A DNA stretch of 64,000 nt from Acidobacteriota bacterium (lineage in GTDB: Bacteria; Acidobacteriota; Terriglobia; Terriglobales; Acidobacteriaceae). Below are positions 55,686-63,222 of the stretch, in pieces. Each line of letters starts with the position of its first letter. Positions within the stretch are counted from its first letter, which is position 1. The stretch covers positions 1 through 64,000 of the forward strand of contig JABDBE010000012.1 in assembly GCA_013288805.1 (NCBI GenBank), written 5' to 3'. A program made the position numbers and the translations under genes. The notes under the pieces are model-generated. The model did no database searches. It had not been told where the DNA came from and was given only the letters and a program-made list of their open reading frames with translations.

Positions 55686-56183
55686 CTACTTCTTTTTCTT
55701 CGGTGCAGCTTTCTTCGGCGCCGATTTCTTGGCAACAGCCTTTTTCTTTGCTGGAGCCTTATGAGCCTTCGCCTCGGCTTTGACCTCTTCCGCTTCTACC
55801 GGAGCCACCTTCTTCGGCTTCGCTACTTTCTTCGGAAGCTCGGGAGCGGTGAACTTCTGCCCATCGAATGCAATCTCAGTAATCCGTACTGCCGTGTATC
55901 CCTGACGATGTCCGCGCAGCTTCTTGTACTGCTTCTTGCGTTTGTAATGGAAAACCAGAATCTTCTTCTCGCGGCCTTGCTCGACCACATCGCCACTCAC
56001 CAGCGCACCGGGTTGCGGTTTTCCGATCTGGCCGTCGCCAGCCGAAACCGCCAGAACATCGCTGAACTCAACTCGACCGTCGGTGCCCGTACCACGCTTT
56101 TCCGAATCCACGCTTTCGACGCGGATGACATCGCCGGGCGCAACCCGGTACTGCTTCCCACCAGTGCGGATGACCGCGTACAT
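55686..56183 (-). CDS. rplU: Ribosomal protein bL21 with basic extension
   Basis: A 165-residue protein. MYAVIRTGGKQYRVAPGDVIRVE and YKRKKQYKKLRGHRQGYTAVRITEI are the standard L21 domain (about 103 residues). The last 55-60 residues are an Ala/Lys/Pro tail (APAKKKAVAKKSAPKKAAPKKKK) absent from most L21 proteins and resembling histone H1-like tails. ATG 56183 fixes the conserved start. TACAAT about 30 nt upstream of it may be the -10 of the rplU-rpmA operon. Confidence 0.96.
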   Translation of the reverse strand: MYAVIRTGGKQYRVAPGDVIRVESVDSEKRGTGTDGRVEFSDVLAVSAGDGQIGKPQPGALVSGDVVEQGREKKILVFHYKRKKQYKKLRGHRQGYTAVRITEIAFDGQKFTAPELPKKVAKPKKVAPVEAEEVKAEAKAHKAPAKKKAVAKKSAPKKAAPKKKK

Positions 56184-56557
56184 GCTTATGTCTCCTAAGT
56201 CCTGGCGCGTCCGATTGTAGAATGAACTAAAATTCATCCCGTCGCACATCGGCGCGATCTACAGAACCTGATGATTTCTATGCTTGCTGCTTTCCGCGTC
56301 GGCGCTCACGGCAACGATGGCGGACGGCCCCAGAACGGAACCGCAAGTACAGGCAAACTCAACTATTCTAACGTGCGACTGGAGAAGCGTCAAACCAAGT
56401 GGCAGTACGATCCTGATTCACAGGGTGGTCAAGCGGGCGAGTATGTGGGAAACTGTGGGCATGGGAAATAAAGACGCACCGAAACGCGAGAAAAGAAAAC
56501 CGCCGAAAAAGAAGTGACCCGAAGGCCAATGTCTCGGGTGCCGATTCGCCGGCGCAC

Positions 56558-56586
56558 AAAAAAGCGGGCACCTTTGCGATGCCCGC
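56558..56586 (-). terminator. Rho-independent terminator
   Basis: In the minus direction GCGGGCA and TGCCCGC form a 7-bp stem around a 9-nt loop, followed by TTTTTT. It lies 32 bp after the stop of the phosphatase gene. Confidence 0.85.
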
Positions 56587-56617
56587 CAAACCTCCTGTTT
56601 AGCCACGATTTCCCCGG

Positions 56618-58357
56618 TTATCTCTTCCCCGAGATGACTCCGGGCAAAACTTCCGTTCCTTGCGTCTGAACTGCCTGCAAGCTCTGAGGATTGAGCCCGA
56701 GGACCTTCAGGATGGTTGGCGCAATTTGCGACGTGGTTACCGGAGTGGTCAAGGTCTTGGCTGCGAAGCTCGGGTTCGAGACCAAAATCATCACGTTGGT
56801 GTCATCATGTGCGAAGCCTCCGTGTTCCGCCTGCTTCGCGGTGCTACCGGAATAAGTCACGCCCACATTCGGAGCAACCGCGATGTCGGGGCTTCGCGGA
56901 TCGCCGTTTGGTGGAATGCCTGGTGGGTTAAACAGCTGATTGATCGACTGACCGAAGAAGATTTGGCCGATGCCTGCAATGTTATTCGAGGTTGGAGATT
57001 GGGCCTCGAGTATCCCGACCTCAGTCGCCGCATTGCAGGACTTTTTCAGCCACAAGAGGGAGATGTCATCTTCGGTGGGACCGATTTGGCCGCCTGCGTT
57101 TGACTCCGACGGCGGCAGGCAGTCGTCGATCAGCCTGCTCGGCGAGGTCGTCACCGGCCCGGACGTGGTGATCCCAACGTAGCGTTGAGAATCGATCGGG
57201 CTCTGGCCGTGCTTGGCCGTGATGATGACGAGCGTCGAGTCGGACAAGCCCTGTTTTTGCAGCTCCGCTGTCCATTCTCCGATCGCCGCGTCAGCGAACT
57301 GAATCTCCTGAACTAGTAAGGCGCTTGGAGTGCCCATTGCGTCCAGGTAACCACCGCTGCCTACATTCGTCTCGATCAGCTTTTGGCCTACGCTCACCGC
57401 CTGAAAATTCATGCCGAAGATTGTGGGCACTTGCGTCTTCTTCTTGCGGTCGTGGCTGTAGCCATCGATTTCGTTGAGAACGCCGTTTACCTTAAGCGTG
57501 TCGTAGCACTGAATGTTTAGAAAGCTGTTGGTCCAGGCGGTGAGATCGGCGTTCGGGTCTGGAATGGGATCGCAGGCTAGCCCTAGCGGCGTCGTTACAC
57601 CCTTCAGGGCAACCACGTCAGAATTGATTTCGGGCGCATAGAAATCGTCCAGGTTCGTCCCGTCTCCAGGGCCTGAAACCGCGGAGTAAGCTGGGTGCTT
57701 GTCAGACCAGGCAGTGTAACCGCCAGCGGCGTGAATCACGCCGAAAATAGTGTTCACCCGGACGAAGTTCCATGGGTACACCGGAAGGCAATTGTTAAAC
57801 GGATCCCGAATCAACCTCGCCGGATCAATTGAGTTGATTCCGCCGTCTCCATTCTTGGTGCTTATGCCGTCGATACCGTTCAAGAATTTCTGGTTGATGT
57901 CGATGCCCTCCTCATACTCACTCGAGGTACCGTTAGCCCGACCGACGGTGCAAGGTCCGCCTTTAAGCCCATTGCCCGTGGTTTTCAGGGGAGGGGCGTA
58001 CACCCGGTCGTAAGCCACATCGTAGAACACGCCCATGGTACGTGGTGTGCCCCCGGTTACGATCGACATCAAGCCGGGAAATGAGTCGGAGGGCCGCGAC
58101 GTGCTGGTATCCAGATAGTTCACGGCAGTTGCGCCCAGTTTCGCCAGATTCGTGCAATACGGCTGTCCGCCGTTTATTCCTTTGACTCCCTGCGAACAGT
58201 TCATGTAGTCCACGGCGTGCATGCCATCAATGCTTACCAGCAAGACGTGGCTGATTTGGCTCTGTTTTCCGGAAGTTTGCGCAACCGCGGCCTGTACCAT
58301 AGCCGCGGCCAGAACAACAATACTGACAAAAGCCTTTGAAGGCCTTTGAGTTCTCAT
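56618..58357 (-). CDS. Exported alkaline phosphatase/phosphodiesterase-family protein
   Basis: About 579 residues. A signal peptide (AFVSIVVLAAAMVQAAVAQ) precedes a type I phosphodiesterase/nucleotide pyrophosphatase-like domain. LLVSIDGMHAVDYM gives the first metal ligand, TSTSRPSDSFPGL the nucleophile region, VIITAKHGQSPID and GGFAHDDTNVMILV later metal sites. Phosphate ester or sulfate ester hydrolysis is expected; substrate unknown. GGAGGAT lies 8 nt before ATG 58357, which I prefer over upstream codons. It has its own terminator. Confidence 0.85.
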   Translation of the reverse strand: MRTQRPSKAFVSIVVLAAAMVQAAVAQTSGKQSQISHVLLVSIDGMHAVDYMNCSQGVKGINGGQPYCTNLAKLGATAVNYLDTSTSRPSDSFPGLMSIVTGGTPRTMGVFYDVAYDRVYAPPLKTTGNGLKGGPCTVGRANGTSSEYEEGIDINQKFLNGIDGISTKNGDGGINSIDPARLIRDPFNNCLPVYPWNFVRVNTIFGVIHAAGGYTAWSDKHPAYSAVSGPGDGTNLDDFYAPEINSDVVALKGVTTPLGLACDPIPDPNADLTAWTNSFLNIQCYDTLKVNGVLNEIDGYSHDRKKKTQVPTIFGMNFQAVSVGQKLIETNVGSGGYLDAMGTPSALLVQEIQFADAAIGEWTAELQKQGLSDSTLVIITAKHGQSPIDSQRYVGITTSGPVTTSPSRLIDDCLPPSESNAGGQIGPTEDDISLLWLKKSCNAATEVGILEAQSPTSNNIAGIGQIFFGQSINQLFNPPGIPPNGDPRSPDIAVAPNVGVTYSGSTAKQAEHGGFAHDDTNVMILVSNPSFAAKTLTTPVTTSQIAPTILKVLGLNPQSLQAVQTQGTEVLPGVISGKR

Positions 58358-58537
58358 GTGAATAAATCCTCCTGAGCTGAAAACTCTAGCGGTCGAATGT
58401 TGCACCCATGTGACGCGCAAATGAATTTTCTGTTCATGTGTGGAAATCTCGGGACACCAAAACGAGCACTGATTCCCGAGACGGGTGCCCTTGCTCGCGG
58501 ATTTGTGAAGGGCGAGAAAAGTGGCGTGATTGCGCGC

Positions 58538-58543
58538 TACAAT
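58538..58543 (+). promoter_or_regulatory. -10-like TACAAT, leaderless start
   Basis: TACAAT followed by 6 nt (CAATTT) and the GTG used here as start of the amidotransferase-like gene. No ribosome-binding site fits. Confidence 0.45.
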
Positions 58544-58549
58544 CAATTT

Positions 58550-59314
58550 GTGCCACCACGTATTGCTATCCCCGTTCCGCATTCCACCGACCCTGAATAT
58601 GCCGAGCGCTCCATCCCACAATATGAACGGGCCGTAGAAATGGCTGGAGGGGAACCCGTTCGGATTCCTTTGGATCAGCCGCCCGCGGAAGTGATGAAGC
58701 TGATCGAGCGTTGCGACGCAGTTTTACTACCAGGAAGCAAAGCCGATGTCGATCCCGCCAAGTACGATGCGCCCCGAGACCCGAAAACCGCTGCCGCCGA
58801 TGCCGGCCGTGACACCGTCGACGAGTTGCTGCTTCAGGATGCTTACAATATGCGCAAGCCAGTCCTCGGCATCTGCTACGGCCTCCAGATCCTGAACGTA
58901 TATCGCAGCGGAACGCTGATCCAGCATCTTGAGTCTCCGGTGAATCATGCTGCGGGACGGCAAGTCGCGGTAGCCCACAATGTAGAAGTGTCGCCGGGAT
59001 CAAGGCTCGCAGGGATCGTCGCCTCTTCGGTCGAAACCTCCGACGGACGGAAGTTTGTCGTCCCGGTGAATTCCAGCCATCACCAGGCTGCAGATGCTAT
59101 TGGGGATGGGCTGCGCGCGGTTGCCCGCTCTCCGCAAGACGGAGTCATCGAAGCGCTCGAAGGTACCTCGCCAGATCACTTTGTGCTCGCCGTACAGTGG
59201 CATCCGGAACGCTCGGTGGACGAGGACGAACCTTCACGAGCGATCTTCCGGGCGCTGGTCCACGCCGCAAAGCTCAGACACGAGAAACTGAAGGGAGAAT
59301 TTGAGTCGGTCTAA
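58550..59314 (+). CDS. Class I glutamine amidotransferase, PuuD-like
   Basis: About 254 residues of the gamma-glutamyl-GABA hydrolase (peptidase C26) type. The nucleophile is Cys109 in GICYGLQILN; the His/Glu pair is QWHPE near residue 217. PVNSSHHQA and LLPGSKADVDPAKYD match PuuD-like enzymes that split gamma-glutamyl amides; the true substrate is not known. The frame is open upstream to 58397, but the TACAAT box and the family start PPRIAIPVP support GTG 58550. Confidence 0.85.
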   Translation: MPPRIAIPVPHSTDPEYAERSIPQYERAVEMAGGEPVRIPLDQPPAEVMKLIERCDAVLLPGSKADVDPAKYDAPRDPKTAAADAGRDTVDELLLQDAYNMRKPVLGICYGLQILNVYRSGTLIQHLESPVNHAAGRQVAVAHNVEVSPGSRLAGIVASSVETSDGRKFVVPVNSSHHQAADAIGDGLRAVARSPQDGVIEALEGTSPDHFVLAVQWHPERSVDEDEPSRAIFRALVHAAKLRHEKLKGEFESV

Positions 59315-59319
59315 AACCC

Positions 59320-59346
59320 GGCGGATCTGCACGGATTCACACGGAT
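59320..59346. repeat. CGGAT triple-repeat element, copy B
   Basis: GGCGGATCTGCACGGATTCACACGGAT: three CGGAT units spaced about 10 nt, between the amidotransferase and ispF. Same family as 49414-49441, 59875-59903 and 60302-60330. Confidence 0.55.
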
Positions 59347-59389
59347 CAAACCCAGAGAATGAATTCGGTTTATTGGTGAGAATCGGTGG

Positions 59390-59857
59390 CTAGCGTTTCT
59401 TTTCCAACAGCACCACGGCGTTGGCAATCGCTGCGTTGTCAGTGTTCAAGCCTTCCGGCGTCTTGGCCTTGAGACCAACGCAATCGATCGGGACACCCAA
59501 CAATTCCGCAACGTACTCGCGAATAGCGGTGGCATGAGGGCCTATCTTGGGTGCAGCCAGAATAAGCGTGCAGTCAACATTGACCACGGCATAACCGGCG
59601 GTGCGAACGCGATTTAAAGCCTCGCGCAAAAAAACGGCTGAGTCCGCTCCCTTCCACTTAGGATCGGATGGTGGAAACAGCGATCCGATATCAGGGGCAG
59701 CCACAGCCCCGAGCAGAGCGTCGGTAAGCGCGTGCAAAAGGACGTCGCCATCGGAGTGGCCACCGAGCCCTTTCGGATGAGCCAAACCGACTCCCCCGAT
59801 TTTGAGCGGAATGCCAGCTTTGAACTCGTGAGAATCCCAGCCGTAGCCAATTCTCAA
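59390..59857 (-). CDS. ispF: 2-C-methyl-D-erythritol 2,4-cyclodiphosphate synthase
   Basis: A 155-residue enzyme of the MEP isoprenoid pathway. RIGYGWDSHEFK and GLGGHSDGDVLLHALTDALLGA hold the metal ligands (DxH, and His in GHSDGD). NVDCTLILAAPKIGPH and KAKTPEGLNT are also present. I place the start at TTG 59857, which overlaps the stop of the GxxExxY gene as TTGA; GGGGG lies about 8 nt upstream. In many genomes ispF directly follows or is fused to ispD; here the GxxExxY cassette lies between them. Confidence 0.93.
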   Translation of the reverse strand: MRIGYGWDSHEFKAGIPLKIGGVGLAHPKGLGGHSDGDVLLHALTDALLGAVAAPDIGSLFPPSDPKWKGADSAVFLREALNRVRTAGYAVVNVDCTLILAAPKIGPHATAIREYVAELLGVPIDCVGLKAKTPEGLNTDNAAIANAVVLLEKKR

Positions 59858-60297
59858 GAGCAACCCCCGCTCGCCGCGGATTTACGCGGATCAACGCGGA
59901 TTTTCTTTCTTTCGTTTTCGAACACGAGCCGTCTGAATTCGGGTTTGTTGCCGAAATTAAGCAGCAAGCCCACCTCAATGTCGGTTGCTCGCAGATAGTT
60001 CAGCAACTGCTTCTCGTGCGCCAGATCGATGGTGCGCGTAGCCTTGAGTTCGAGCAGCACCTTGTCATCAGCCACCATATCGACCTTGAAATCTCCGACG
60101 CGGCGATTGCGGAACCAAACTGCAATCGGTAATTGCTGTTGTATCTTAATTCCCGCATCGGTCAAAGCGATTGCCAATGCCTGCCCGTAGACGCTCTCTA
60201 AGAATCCATGGCCCAGTTCATTGTATACGTCGAAAAACACACCAATAATCTTTTCTGTAAGTTCCTGGTGCTTTAGGCCTATTGAACCTGGTTGCAT
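59854..60297 (-). CDS. GxxExxY protein (PD-(D/E)XK-like) in ispD-ispF
   Basis: A 147-residue GxxExxY protein (TIGR04256/PF13366 type). The name motif is Gly31-x-x-Glu34-x-x-Tyr37 in HGFLESVYGQAL. The PD-(D/E)XK nuclease-like core is DFKVDMVADDKVLLELKA with Asp73, Glu83 and Lys85. YLRATDIEVGLLLNFG follows. Nuclease activity of the family is predicted, not shown here. The last residues KIRVDPRKSAASGG are encoded by the inner copy of a 29-bp inverted repeat, and its mate lies 5 bp before the ATG. The gene sits between ispD and ispF on their strand and overlaps ispF. Confidence 0.92.
   Translation of the reverse strand: MQPGSIGLKHQELTEKIIGVFFDVYNELGHGFLESVYGQALAIALTDAGIKIQQQLPIAVWFRNRRVGDFKVDMVADDKVLLELKATRTIDLAHEKQLLNYLRATDIEVGLLLNFGNKPEFRRLVFENERKKIRVDPRKSAASGGCS
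59875..59903. repeat. CGGAT triple-repeat element, copy C (inner end of GxxExxY unit)
   Basis: GCCGCGGATTTACGCGGAT followed by CAACGCGGAT. Its inverted mate (60302-60330) matches at 26 of 29 positions. It encodes the C-terminus of the GxxExxY protein. Confidence 0.75.
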
Positions 60298-60301
60298 TCT
60301 G

Positions 60302-60330
60302 ATCTGCGTTCATCCGCGTAGATCCGCGGC
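60302..60330. repeat. CGGAT triple-repeat element, copy D (outer end of GxxExxY unit)
   Basis: On the minus strand it reads GCCGCGGATCTACGCGGAT, then GAACGCAGAT. It is the inverted mate of 59875-59903, 5 bp upstream of the GxxExxY ATG and 7 bp from the ispD stop. Confidence 0.75.
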
Positions 60331-60336
60331 GGGAAA

Positions 60337-61065
60337 TTACGTTTTCAAATAAAACTCTGCCAGCTCCATGTCCGCTGGTGCAGTTATTTTTATATTTCTC
60401 GCGGATCCCATCACGACCGCGACTGCGTGTCCCGAGCGTTCGACCAGGGAGGCTTCGTCTGTTCCCACAAATCCATCGGCTGCCGCCTCGTCGAAGGCCT
60501 TCTTGATCACATCGTAGCGGAAGCCCTGCGGGGTTTGCGCCATGACCACGCGCTCCCGAGGAATTGTGGCGGTGATCAAGGCGCCATCGGATGTGCGCTC
60601 CACTTGTTTCACGGTGTCGACCGCGGGCACGCCAGCGATTGCCGCGCCGTATTTTTGCGCAGCCCGGATCACGTCGTGAATGATCTCCTCAGTTACAAAC
60701 GGACGCACGGCATCATGAACCAGCACCACGTCGTCGTCGCTGGCGGAGACGGATCTTATGGCATTAGCCACTGAATGCTGCCGGTGCTCTCCGCCTTCGA
60801 CCAGATGAATCTTCTTCTGCAGAATGTCTTTGGCGTCTTTTTCCAGTCGGGCGCGGAATCCTTCGATCTCGTTCGCTCGCAACGCAATATAAATCTCGGA
60901 CACCTCTGGGCTAGACACAAACTTCCGCAGAGTATGGATAAGAATCGGTACACCCCCAAGCTCAGTGAACTGCTTGGTCGACGCAGGCTTCTTGCCCTTG
61001 GTGCGCGGTGCCGAAGCCATACGCGTGCCCAAACCTGCGGCCGGTACGATCACAATTACCTTCAT
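60337..61065 (-). CDS. ispD: 2-C-methyl-D-erythritol 4-phosphate cytidylyltransferase
   Basis: A 242-residue enzyme coupling CTP and MEP. The CTP loop is PAAGLGTRMASAPRTKGKKPASTKQF, longer than usual by about 8 residues between the Gly-rich motif and the conserved Lys-Gln. LVHDAVRPFV and FVGTDEASLVERSGHAVAVV complete the pattern. ATG 61065 follows TATACT by about 11 nt, so the leader is very short. The stop at 60337 is 7 bp from the GxxExxY repeat. Confidence 0.95.
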   Translation of the reverse strand: MKVIVIVPAAGLGTRMASAPRTKGKKPASTKQFTELGGVPILIHTLRKFVSSPEVSEIYIALRANEIEGFRARLEKDAKDILQKKIHLVEGGEHRQHSVANAIRSVSASDDDVVLVHDAVRPFVTEEIIHDVIRAAQKYGAAIAGVPAVDTVKQVERTSDGALITATIPRERVVMAQTPQGFRYDVIKKAFDEAAADGFVGTDEASLVERSGHAVAVVMGSARNIKITAPADMELAEFYLKT

Positions 61066-61335
61066 AGCGGGCTGCAAGTATACGAGGGAGAGGGCTGCAG
61101 TTCAAATCGGATCACCGCGTCGCACTGCGCTTCCCGTACTGGATTTACCCTACCCACATTTTGCTCTGACCTGGGAAATCTCTTTCCTGCCGACGCAACG
61201 TCCCGTGAACTGTGCCACCCCAAGTCAAATCTGTTGAATAACTTACATGCAACCAAGATGTCGAACACCGTGGCAATCCAGTTGCACTACTGAGCGATGG
61301 CAACGGACAAGAAGCTGCCATTTAAGGAGCAAGAT

Positions 61336-61755
61336 TTGAACACGAGGCCCTCCTGGTTCACGCTCGTCACACTCTGTACTACGCCGGCGCTAGCGGTTGC
61401 TTTGAGCTTAGCTGTTCTTTTCACAAGCGCAGCCGTCGCGTTTGCAGCCGCCGATGGCGGAAAGCCAGCGGCAAATCAGGAATCAAACAAACCAAAAGCA
61501 AGAGTTTTTGCCGGCTTGGTTACCGATGATCGTTGCGGCGGGCGGCACGACATGGATTCTGGGAAGAGCCCGATGGAATGTACGAAGATGTGTGTACGAA
61601 ACGGCTCCAAGTACGTGCTCGTCGAGGGGGACAAGAAGTACGCTTTGGCAGGAAACGAGAGTGAGCTTGACGGGCTGGCAGGTCAACGCGTGAAAATCGT
61701 GGGCAGCCTCGACCGAAACACCATCAAGGTGACTTCGATAAATTCGGGACAGTAA
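61336..61755 (+). CDS. Exported DUF5818-like protein
   Basis: About 139 residues. I choose TTG 61336 because AAGGAG lies 6 nt upstream and the protein then begins with a normal signal peptide (ALAVALSLAVLFTSAAVAFAA); an ATG at 61297 in frame lacks a site. The mature domain has VFAGLVTDDRCGGRHDMD, CTKMCVRNGSKYVLVEGDKKYAL and VKIVGSLDRNTIKVTSI, the small beta-barrel pattern I associate with DUF5818. Function unknown. Confidence 0.7.
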   Translation: MNTRPSWFTLVTLCTTPALAVALSLAVLFTSAAVAFAAADGGKPAANQESNKPKARVFAGLVTDDRCGGRHDMDSGKSPMECTKMCVRNGSKYVLVEGDKKYALAGNESELDGLAGQRVKIVGSLDRNTIKVTSINSGQ

Positions 61756-61823
61756 CCGCCAGTAAGCGGCGACTGCGGGGCGGTCAAGTCCATCCAGCCG
61801 AAACCTGAGCCTTCCGGCACAGC

Positions 61824-62927
61824 CTACTCTGCCGGCCGTTCCACGACGAGCGGCGCCGTCTTCTTCGGCTCCCCATTCGGAATCACGGTGGCAGCCCCGG
61901 TTGTAACTACGACGGCCGGTCGTGGCTCTGTGCGAGCCATGGCGCGCTCATCCCATTTGCCGAAGATCATCTTTCCCGCTGTCGTTTGCAATACCGACGT
62001 CACCGAGATGTCAATCGTCTTGCCAATCATTTTTCGCGCGTTGTCGACGACTACCATGGTGCCATCGTCCAGGTATGCGACGCCCTGATTGTATTCTTTG
62101 CCCTCTTTGAGGATGAACACCTTCATGGTTTCGCCGGGCAGCACAATCGGCTTCAGCGAGTTTGCCAACTCATTGATATTCAGCACTGCGACCCCTTGCA
62201 GTTGCGCCACTTTATTCAGATTGAAGTCGTTGGTGATAATTTTGCCTTCGTAGAGCTTGGCCAGTTCAATCAGTTTCAGATCCACTTCGCGAACTGCGGG
62301 AAAATCGTCTTCCACAATCTGGATTTGCACCGAAGCCATCTTCTGCAGACGTTGCAGGATGTCGAGGCCGCGGCGTCCGCGATTACGTTTGAGCGAATCA
62401 GCGGAGTCGGCGACCAATTGCAACTCGCGCAACACAAATTGCGGAGCCACAATCACACCATCGAGGAAACCGGTTTCGGCGATATCGGCAATACGTCCAT
62501 CGATGATGACGCTGGTATCCAGAATCTTGTAGCTTTTCCTGGATTGCTTCTCGCCCCCGAAAATGCCACCCAGCGCAGCCAGATTCAGCAGATCGCCTTT
62601 GTTGGCGCCGACAATCAGACCGACATAGGCCATCAAAAACATGACCATGATCTGCAGAAAGCTTTGCGTGTGTCCGGGAGCAATGCTGTTGCGAATCACC
62701 AGGGCGAACAGGTAGGCACCGAAAATGCCCAGCACGCTACCGATCGCAGCTCCGATCAAACGCTTCAGGCTTACCAGACGAAGCCGCCACTCGAAGGTGA
62801 CGATCGCAACGCCGAGTAGGGCTCCGAGTCCCGCATCGAGGTTCGAAGGAAGGTCGAACGGCTGAATCTTGTAACAAGTGAGCGCAACAAAAAGAATAAA
62901 TAATAGACGGACAACTATTAAGTCCAT
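61824..62927 (-). CDS. PIN/TRAM-domain membrane protein (YacL-like)
   Basis: A 367-residue protein. Four membrane helices (about 5-110) precede a PIN domain (YKILDTSVIIDGRIADIAE, then IITNDFNLNKVAQLQGVAVLNINELA, with the acidic nuclease residues) and a TRAM domain (GETMKVFILKEGKEYNQGVAYLDDGTMVVVDNA). This is the YacL family, likely RNA-directed. A Pro/Ala-rich tail follows. GGAGG is 7 nt before the ATG. Confidence 0.92.
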   Translation of the reverse strand: MDLIVVRLLFILFVALTCYKIQPFDLPSNLDAGLGALLGVAIVTFEWRLRLVSLKRLIGAAIGSVLGIFGAYLFALVIRNSIAPGHTQSFLQIMVMFLMAYVGLIVGANKGDLLNLAALGGIFGGEKQSRKSYKILDTSVIIDGRIADIAETGFLDGVIVAPQFVLRELQLVADSADSLKRNRGRRGLDILQRLQKMASVQIQIVEDDFPAVREVDLKLIELAKLYEGKIITNDFNLNKVAQLQGVAVLNINELANSLKPIVLPGETMKVFILKEGKEYNQGVAYLDDGTMVVVDNARKMIGKTIDISVTSVLQTTAGKMIFGKWDERAMARTEPRPAVVVTTGAATVIPNGEPKKTAPLVVERPAE

Positions 62928-63222
62928 TTGTGGACCTCCTCGGAACCCACGGGCCTAAGAGTTAACGTGGAGTCCCGCACCGGCCGCCCAACCTCGCAAT
63001 CTATTCCGGCCAGTGATCTATATCGCAGAGCCTATGAATGAAACGGCTAAGAAACAACGCTCCGCTGTCTGTCCAGAAATCAGACAGAGTCATCGTACAA
63101 ATATTCCAGTGGAAGTATATACCTGCGGAGCAGTCTCCGCGATTACGGAGGTCACAGCCCGAAGTAAGATGCGAGATGGCTGGAAGCAGTCCGCGGTAAG
63201 CTTGCTGCTAGACTCATAAGTT

